6,984 nt of DNA from UBA12078 sp964573565 (GTDB lineage Bacteria > Patescibacteriota > Dojkabacteria > SC72): assembly GCA_964573565.1 (NCBI GenBank), contig CAZNJV010000028.1, forward strand, positions 1-6,984, given 5' to 3'. The position numbers and the translations under genes were made by a program. Under the pieces are notes generated by a model. That model did not search any database and was not told the DNA's origin. It saw only the letters and a list, made by a program, of their open reading frames with translations. Shown piece by piece: positions 1 to 4,495 of the stretch (its first letter is position 1; each line of letters begins with the position of its first letter).

Positions 1-374
1 GGCTGATGAATCAAAATCTTACTATTAGGAAGTGCATACCTCTTACCCTTCTTACCATTAGCTAACAAAATACTGCCCATAGAAGCAGCCATGCCCACTG
101 CAATTGTAGAAATATCACACTTGATATAGTTCATAGTATCTAAAATAGCCATACCAGCAGTAATCACTCCCCCAGGAGTATTTATGAACATCTGAATATC
201 CTCGTCGGGATTCTCTTTTTCTAGGAAAAGTAATTGAGCAACAACAGTATTAGCCATCTCTGTATCTATCTCCCCCGTTACAAACACAATCCTATCCTTG
301 AGCAACCTCGAATATATATCGTATGCCCTCTCTCCTTCCCTATCCTTTTCTACAACTGTAGGTATTAAATACAT
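1..374 (-). CDS. clpP: ATP-dependent Clp protease proteolytic subunit ClpP (partial, C-terminus outside window)
   Basis: The 124 complete codons give the N-terminal two thirds of ClpP, the serine peptidase that forms a two-ring 14-mer and degrades proteins unfolded by ClpX or another Clp ATPase in the cytoplasm. Visible landmarks are the N-terminal IPTVVEK and the GERAYDIYSRLLKDRI segment, the oxyanion/substrate strand NTPGG (residues 65-69), the nucleophile Ser98 in MAASMGS, and His123 in LIHQ just before the window edge. The catalytic Asp would lie beyond the edge. The frame is intact. ATG at 374 is the natural family start (M-Y-L-I-P), and no Shine-Dalgarno sequence precedes it, only an AT-rich stretch. 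It lies 21 bases downstream of trigger factor, so co-transcription is likely. The family assignment is very secure. Confidence 0.97.
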   Translation of the reverse strand, partial: MYLIPTVVEKDREGERAYDIYSRLLKDRIVFVTGEIDTEMANTVVAQLLFLEKENPDEDIQMFINTPGGVITAGMAILDTMNYIKCDISTIAVGMAASMGSILLANGKKGKRYALPNSKILIHQ

Positions 375-395
375 ATATTTAAAAGATTAAATTAA

Positions 396-1436
396 TTAAT
401 CCTTATGTACCTCTTCTCCCAAAACTTCCTTTATGAATGCCTCAAAAGCTCTCTGCTTCAAATCTACATTTCTAACATACGCTCTCCAATTCTCATCATC
501 ATACACACTCATATCTGTACCCTTAGGAGCATTCTTCTTCAAATCGTCGATTCTCTTTACCAATTCCTCATCTGACATGGTGATATTATTCTCCTTCATA
601 TACATCCTTAAGAAGGTATCTGTTTGAAGCGCCTCGTTAGCATCTCTTTCCCAAAGCTCTCTCATCTTCTCAATCGTCAAATTTTGAGATTTGATGAATT
701 CCTCAATATTTATACCTCTCTGTTGCATATCGTATCTGAATGTCCTCTCCCTTTCTCTTGCCTCATATTTAATAGCTGGTTCTGGGACCTCGATCTTACA
801 AAGCTTAATAGCTTCATCTAATGCTTTCTCTTGTCTCTCGTGCAAAAGCATATGCTCCTTCTGAGCCTTCATGGCATTCTCAATCTGCTTTCTCAAATCC
901 TTAATATCTTTTACATCTTTCAACTCTATCTTCTTTGCAACCTCTACTGCCCATGCATCATTAATCTCCTTCTCTTTTGTCTCGTAATTCTTCTTAATAT
1001 CATCCAATGCTTGCTCGATCTCTTCCTTAGAGATTTTTGCTTCTTCCTTTTCTACCTTAACCCTCTTTAAATTTGCCAATTTAAATTCGGGCATTACAGT
1101 AACAGTAATCGTTAATTCAATATCCTTCCCATCTTCCAACTTAGGAAGCTCTTTGTACTCAGGAGGAGCGATAGGGTCTAACTGCTCTTTCTGAATAGCA
1201 GTGGAAATGAACAAAGGAGCAATCTTTTCTAAAGTCTCTAACTTAACAGACTGATTAATCTGTGGCTCTATTATCTTTGTAGGGACTTTTCCTTTTCTGA
1301 AACCCTTTAGATCTACATCCTTAACTCTGTCCTTCATCATCGCCTTGTAACTTGTTTCAAAGCTATCTTTAGGTATGGTAATTATGAACTCTATAGTATC
1401 TTTGCTTATATCTTTTCTCTGGTAAAATTCGCTCAT
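396..1436 (-). CDS. tig: Trigger factor, short form lacking the FKBP-type PPIase domain
   Basis: Trigger factor is the ribosome-docked chaperone that receives nascent chains at the exit tunnel. The N-terminal ribosome-binding domain (about residues 1-115) carries the signature loop GFRKGKVP at 45-52. After PEFKLANLKRVKVEKEE (about 116-132) the protein passes through a charged helix straight into the alpha-helical C-terminal chaperone domain (about 160-340), which is rich in Lys/Glu and has LRKQIENAMKAQKE and the conserved-type segment IEVPEPAI. The roughly 90-residue FKBP/PPIase domain usually found between them is absent. This explains 346 residues instead of the usual 430 or so. The ATG at 1436 has no Shine-Dalgarno sequence. 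Its stop is 21 bases from clpP and its start 38 bases from the sortase stop, all on the same strand. Identification rests on the signature loop, domain order and the clpP neighbour. Confidence 0.93.
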   Translation of the reverse strand: MSEFYQRKDISKDTIEFIITIPKDSFETSYKAMMKDRVKDVDLKGFRKGKVPTKIIEPQINQSVKLETLEKIAPLFISTAIQKEQLDPIAPPEYKELPKLEDGKDIELTITVTVMPEFKLANLKRVKVEKEEAKISKEEIEQALDDIKKNYETKEKEINDAWAVEVAKKIELKDVKDIKDLRKQIENAMKAQKEHMLLHERQEKALDEAIKLCKIEVPEPAIKYEARERERTFRYDMQQRGINIEEFIKSQNLTIEKMRELWERDANEALQTDTFLRMYMKENNITMSDEELVKRIDDLKKNAPKGTDMSVYDDENWRAYVRNVDLKQRAFEAFIKEVLGEEVHKD

Positions 1437-1474
1437 TTAAAAGTCTTTTTAAATTAATATTTTGCTTGAAAAGT

Positions 1475-2200
1475 CTACACTTTTTTGTATAGTTTGTCTA
1501 GTTTAGCAGTTATCACAAGCCTTTCTTTAGATGTCCATAATGGAGTGCAAGTTATGAGTGTCAATCGATAGTCATCTGTCTGTTGGATAACAGATATATC
1601 ATTTGGCTCTGCAATATCTATATTTGTAACTATGTATGTGTATGTTTCTTCCCCTACACTCACCTTGATCTGATCCCCAACACTGACCTTGTCTAGATTA
1701 AAAAAGGTATTGGCTGCAGGAGGTATATATTTAAATCTGTGACCAATTATGACAACATTACCTTTCTTCCCAGGTAAACTAGATGTTGGGAAATGCCAGA
1801 ATCCTTTCTCCATCGCCTCGGAGGTAACACCTTCTGATATATTGCCTGAAATTTTAACTGATTCTATTGCAAGGGACGCTCTCTGCTCCTCAAGCACCTT
1901 CTGATCTAGCACGAAGTCATCTCCGATATATTCCTCTATGGATTGCATAGCCAAAACCTCTGAACTGAAGGATTCAATAGCGGGAGAGATCTTGCCCAGT
2001 ACATTCATATATATATTTTTTGAGATTCTGTAAGCATCTAACTCTCCCAATATCATTGAGATCTTGTTGTAAGAAGGGAAAAGAAACAAAAAAGTGGAGA
2101 GAACTAGGAGTAATAGTATTAGTAAGACGGTTATTATAATTTTGTGAGATTTCTGTAACTTCATACTACATATTCTACTAGGTTTTGGTTCCTGTTGCAT
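1475..2200 (-). CDS. Membrane-anchored sortase (class uncertain)
   Basis: Sortases are cysteine transpeptidases on the outer face of the membrane that cleave an LPxTG-like signal and attach the protein to the wall or to another subunit. This 241-residue protein has a short basic N-terminus, one transmembrane helix at about 20-42, a helical/linker region to about 110, and a sortase beta-barrel from about 112 to 236. The catalytic triad is visible: His154 in VIIGHR, Cys218 in LTLITCTP, and Arg227 in KERLVITA. The GNVVIIGHR, FFNLDKVSVGD and TLITCTP pattern fits class C, D or E better than class A or B, but I cannot choose among them. ATG at 2200 is used; Met13 (ATG at 2164) is an alternative, and neither has a Shine-Dalgarno sequence. 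It is divergent from a gene for a possible substrate and upstream of tig. It ends in TAG, unlike its TAA-ending neighbours. Confidence 0.93.
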   Translation of the reverse strand: MQQEPKPSRICSMKLQKSHKIIITVLLILLLLVLSTFLFLFPSYNKISMILGELDAYRISKNIYMNVLGKISPAIESFSSEVLAMQSIEEYIGDDFVLDQKVLEEQRASLAIESVKISGNISEGVTSEAMEKGFWHFPTSSLPGKKGNVVIIGHRFKYIPPAANTFFNLDKVSVGDQIKVSVGEETYTYIVTNIDIAEPNDISVIQQTDDYRLTLITCTPLWTSKERLVITAKLDKLYKKV

Positions 2201-2211
2201 TAATTATGGAA

Positions 2212-2240
2212 TTGTAATATTCTGAATGTAGGTATATATA
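2212..2240 (+). promoter_or_regulatory. Putative promoter in the divergent intergenic region
   Basis: The 60-base gap between the two divergent starts (2201-2260) is very AT-rich. On the plus strand TTGTAA (2212-2217) lies 17 bases before TATATA (2235-2240), a fair sigma-70-type -35/-10 pair that would start transcription about 10-15 bases before the GTG at 2261. The block 2235-2252 is almost a palindrome (8 of 9 positions). The minus-strand promoter for the sortase must overlap here. CATAAT (complement of 2203-2208) is a weak -10 candidate that would fit only if the sortase begins at Met13. This rests on motif reading alone. Confidence 0.4.
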
Positions 2241-2260
2241 AATTTTTATATAGGGTTGGG

Positions 2261-3205
2261 GTGGCAAAGAAAAAAACTAAAACTGTAAAAACTGCACCTA
2301 AAAAAGTAGAGAAAAAAATCTCTAACAAAAAGGAATCTATGGTCTCAAAAGTTGAGGTCAGAAGTCCAAGAGATTCAGAGAGGGTATCAAGAATTGTTGG
2401 AACCATATTTATAGTCTTAGGTATATTGCTTGTTGGATTTGGGGTCTATTCATTTGTTAAATACAACTCTACTCCTACGCTTGATGAGAAATTAGTTCCT
2501 CCTTCAATGGCAGATGTCTCTTCAGTTACAAAGGAAGAGATCGTTTCTGTTGGTGGTAATGCTTCAGGGTATGACACCGTGATCATCTATGTTAATGGTG
2601 AGAAATCTCAGACTGCAAAGATAGATAAGGATGGAAACTTCTTAGTAGCAGTAAGTCTTCCAAGTGAGGGAGCATATGAAATAACTGCAGCTGGTGTTAA
2701 GGGTTTCCCAAAGAGATATATCTCTTCTCCTTCTTTGGCTGAGAGTGTGACTATTGATAGGACTACTCCAGAGTTGAAGGATATTAAATATGCAACAGAG
2801 GTAGGAACTGAGACATTTACGGTAACAGGTGTTGTAGAGCCAGATGCTCAGGTTGTAATCAAAAGAGGTACCGACTATTACAGTGCTACATGTGATGCAG
2901 AGGGTGATTTCAAGATAGCGAGTATTGCTTTAGATGAGGGGACCAATATCTTTAATGTATTGATTAAGGATGTTGCAGGTAATGAGACCTATTTAGAAGG
3001 AAAGATCAAAGTCACCTACTCTCCAGACAGTGATGTTAACGGGGACGCAGTTGATGATGAATCGCTTCCAGTCGCAGCCGGTGAAGAAGGTATTATGAAA
3101 GATTTCTTCTTAGGAAATACATTAGTAATTATCTTTGGTGTATTGGCATTGGTGGGTGCAGCAGCTTCTACTACTGTCATGTACGCAAAAACTAAGAGAA
3201 GTTAA
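2261..3205 (+). CDS. Membrane-anchored Ig-like domain protein with sortase-signal-like C-terminus
   Basis: This 314-residue protein has no recognised specific function. In order it shows: a Lys-rich cytoplasmic N-terminus (1-44, beginning MAKKKTKTVK); a transmembrane helix (about 45-66); two Ig-like beta domains (about 85-166 and 170-253, the second with TVTGVVEPDA and FNVLIKDVAGNET, typical of bacterial Ig/Glucodextranase_B-like repeats); an acidic EF-hand-like loop (256-267); LPVAAG (269-274); a second hydrophobic segment (about 286-309); and a basic end KTKRS. The body would face outside the membrane. A GTG start at 2261 is chosen because MAKKKTK is a natural N-terminus and GGG bases precede it. 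ATG at 2339 (Met27), preceded by AAGGA, is an alternative that would remove the basic tail. It is transcribed away from the sortase and ends at its own terminator. A surface or adhesin-like role is inference. Confidence 0.85.
   Translation: MAKKKTKTVKTAPKKVEKKISNKKESMVSKVEVRSPRDSERVSRIVGTIFIVLGILLVGFGVYSFVKYNSTPTLDEKLVPPSMADVSSVTKEEIVSVGGNASGYDTVIIYVNGEKSQTAKIDKDGNFLVAVSLPSEGAYEITAAGVKGFPKRYISSPSLAESVTIDRTTPELKDIKYATEVGTETFTVTGVVEPDAQVVIKRGTDYYSATCDAEGDFKIASIALDEGTNIFNVLIKDVAGNETYLEGKIKVTYSPDSDVNGDAVDDESLPVAAGEEGIMKDFFLGNTLVIIFGVLALVGAAASTTVMYAKTKRS
3026..3061 (+). other. EF-hand-like calcium-binding loop (residues 256-267 of the Ig-like protein)
   Basis: The 12 residues DSDVNGDAVDDE match the EF-hand/dockerin loop pattern: acidic or Asn side chains at loop positions 1, 3 and 5, Gly at 6, Asp at 7 and Glu at 12. 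Position 8 is Ala rather than the usual Ile, Val or Leu. It sits between the second Ig-like domain and the LP motif, where calcium could stiffen the stalk. No flanking helices are evident, so it would be a lone loop like those in thrombospondin type-3 or dockerin repeats. Confidence 0.45.
3065..3202 (+). other. Possible cell-wall sorting signal (LPVAAG, hydrophobic segment, basic tail)
   Basis: Residues 269-314 have the three-part order of a sortase recognition signal: an LP motif (LPVAAG, 269-274) followed by GEEG-like polar residues, a hydrophobic span (about 286-309) and a positively charged end (KTKRS). The motif is non-canonical, with Ala-Ala-Gly where Thr-Gly is usual, and about 11 residues separate it from the hydrophobic span. 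The divergent sortase gene next door makes the reading plausible. A plain second membrane anchor is the alternative. Confidence 0.5.
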
Positions 3206-3225
3206 AATATCTCATTCGTTATTTT

Positions 3226-3256
3226 AGAGGGGAGTGTACACTCCCCTCTTTTGTTT
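3226..3256 (+). terminator. Strong intrinsic terminator on a perfect 24-base palindrome
   Basis: Positions 3226-3249 are a perfect inverted repeat centred between 3237 and 3238, giving a GC-rich stem of about 10 pairs (GAGGGGAGTG against its complement) with a tetraloop. The T-rich tract TTTTGTTT (3249-3256) follows directly. It lies 21 bases after the TAA of the Ig-like protein gene and ends transcription from the left. On the minus strand no T-run follows the hairpin, so it looks one-directional. Confidence 0.92.
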
Positions 3257-3261
3257 AAAAT

Positions 3262-3270
3262 TGATATAAT
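3262..3270 (+). promoter_or_regulatory. Extended -10 promoter for the AI-2E-family gene
   Basis: TGATATAAT is an exact match to the extended -10 consensus TGnTATAAT. A -35 at normal spacing would fall inside the terminator stem and shows no good match, which fits an extended -10 promoter. Transcription would start near 3277, leaving a leader of about 20 bases before the ATG at 3299. It sits just after a terminator and before a gene, which supports it as the promoter of the right-hand pair of genes. Confidence 0.65.
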
Positions 3271-3298
3271 CTATCGAAGTAAATTCATTTTTAGAAAT

Positions 3299-4462
3299 AT
3301 GGGTAAAATATTCTCGTTTAAAGATACAAGCTCAGAGATAGAAGAATTGGAAAAGAAGAGAATGGACGATTTGAAAGAGGCGGTCAGATACAGCCAAAAG
3401 GAAAGCGTACATAAACCTGCGGTGACAATTCAATTTTCATGGGAGCTAATTGTATTCATATTACTAATACTTGCAGTGATCTTCTTCGGTAGCCAGCTAA
3501 TCAGCGTATTATTATTCCTCTTCTTGGGATTTGTATTTACATCTGCAGCAAGGCCAGTGGTCTCATGGTTAATGACTAAAAAGATATCAAAAGGTTGGGC
3601 TGTAACTATTACATATTTAATAGCAGCTATAGTTGTCCTTACTGCTATCTCCATAATTATCATCCCACTTGTAGGTCAGGTCTCAGAGTTAGTTAAGGTA
3701 TTCCCTACATGGATTGAAAACTTAGTTGCCAATTTCAAAGGAATATCATTCGGAGGCTTTAAGATTGATTCTAGCTCTATTACCCAATTCGTATCTAACG
3801 GATTGCAAAGTATCTCTGCAGGAGATAGTTTCAAGAATATCTCTACCGCAGTAGGTAGTGTATTCAGTACAACAGGACTCCTACTCTCTTCCTTCATCCT
3901 TTCGATCTATTTGGTTTTGGAGCATGATTCCATATTGGATTTTGGATTGATACAGATAACCTCGGATGAGAAAAGAGAAAGAGTAAAGAAATTAGTTATG
4001 GATGTAGAAAGAAAACTAGGTAAATGGCTTTTAGGACAAGCGACAATCAGTGCAATGATGGGTATCTTTGCAGGAATAGTTTTAACTATTCTTAAGGTCC
4101 CATTCGCACTACCTTTGGCCGTAATGATGGGTTTGTTGGATGCTATACCAGGTATTGGAGCTACTATTGCATTGGTAATAGCAGCATTAGTCATCTTGGC
4201 TACTGTTAATCCTGTCTCGGCATTGATCTTCGCGGGTATCTTCATCGTCTATCAGCAATTGGAAAATAACTTCGTGATTCCTAAAATCATGGGAAATGCG
4301 ATTGGTCTCAAACCGGTAATCATCATGCTTGGCGTATTCGCATTCTTAATACTCTTTGGAATATTTGGAGCTTTGATAGCAGTACCATTTATGGTTATCC
4401 TTCAAATCTTCTACGAATTTTACATTGACTTGCAAAAATTGAAGGCTAAAGGTATCGTGTAA
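3299..4462 (+). CDS. AI-2E/PerM family transporter (UPF0118-type membrane protein)
   Basis: This is a 387-residue multi-pass inner-membrane protein of the AI-2E transporter (PerM/TqsA/YtvI) superfamily. Members export small molecules or act as ion-coupled exchangers; the substrate cannot be read from sequence. After a charged cytoplasmic N-terminus (1-46) come hydrophobic pairs at about 48-81, one at 101-124, the soluble loop typical of the family (about 128-190), a helix at 191-208, and membrane segments from about 245 to 368. The family's C-terminal signature is clear: DAIPGIGATI (281-290), YQQLENNFVIPKIMG (318-332), and FGIFGALIAVPF (353-364). The ATG at 3299 is chosen. An in-frame TTG at 3251 would extend the protein by 16 residues, but it lies in the T-tract of the upstream terminator and ahead of the likely transcription start. 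There is no Shine-Dalgarno sequence. The next gene begins 33 bases after its stop. Confidence 0.93.
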   Translation: MGKIFSFKDTSSEIEELEKKRMDDLKEAVRYSQKESVHKPAVTIQFSWELIVFILLILAVIFFGSQLISVLLFLFLGFVFTSAARPVVSWLMTKKISKGWAVTITYLIAAIVVLTAISIIIIPLVGQVSELVKVFPTWIENLVANFKGISFGGFKIDSSSITQFVSNGLQSISAGDSFKNISTAVGSVFSTTGLLLSSFILSIYLVLEHDSILDFGLIQITSDEKRERVKKLVMDVERKLGKWLLGQATISAMMGIFAGIVLTILKVPFALPLAVMMGLLDAIPGIGATIALVIAALVILATVNPVSALIFAGIFIVYQQLENNFVIPKIMGNAIGLKPVIIMLGVFAFLILFGIFGALIAVPFMVILQIFYEFYIDLQKLKAKGIV

Positions 4463-4495
4463 TATATACCCATTATTATTTAACTGCCCAGTAAA

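Noticed and set aside
1439..1476. Direct repeat AAAAGTCT at 1439-1446 and 1469-1476 in the sortase-tig gap
   Set aside because: It is eight bases long in an AT-rich gap, has no third copy nearby, and the second copy overlaps the sortase stop codon; chance is the simplest explanation.
2150..2300. Switch of G/C strand bias near 2200 as a replication origin
   Set aside because: The switch simply follows the change of coding strand at the divergent genes; no DnaA boxes or origin genes are present.
2200..2406. 68-codon minus-strand open frame overlapping the start of the Ig-like protein gene
   Set aside because: It is antisense to a well-supported coding region, crosses the divergent promoter region and shows no recognisable domain.
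3251..3298. In-frame TTG start that would extend the AI-2E-family protein by 16 residues
   Set aside because: The TTG lies in the T-tract of the upstream terminator and before the likely transcription start; the ATG at 3299 gives a normal N-terminus.
3907..4245. 112-codon minus-strand open frame within the AI-2E-family gene
   Set aside because: It is antisense to conserved membrane-protein coding sequence and resembles no family I know.
4425..4466. TTGACT as a -35 box for a separate promoter of the PEP synthase-like gene
   Set aside because: No acceptable -10 lies 16-19 bases downstream; the nearest TA-rich hexamers are too far away.
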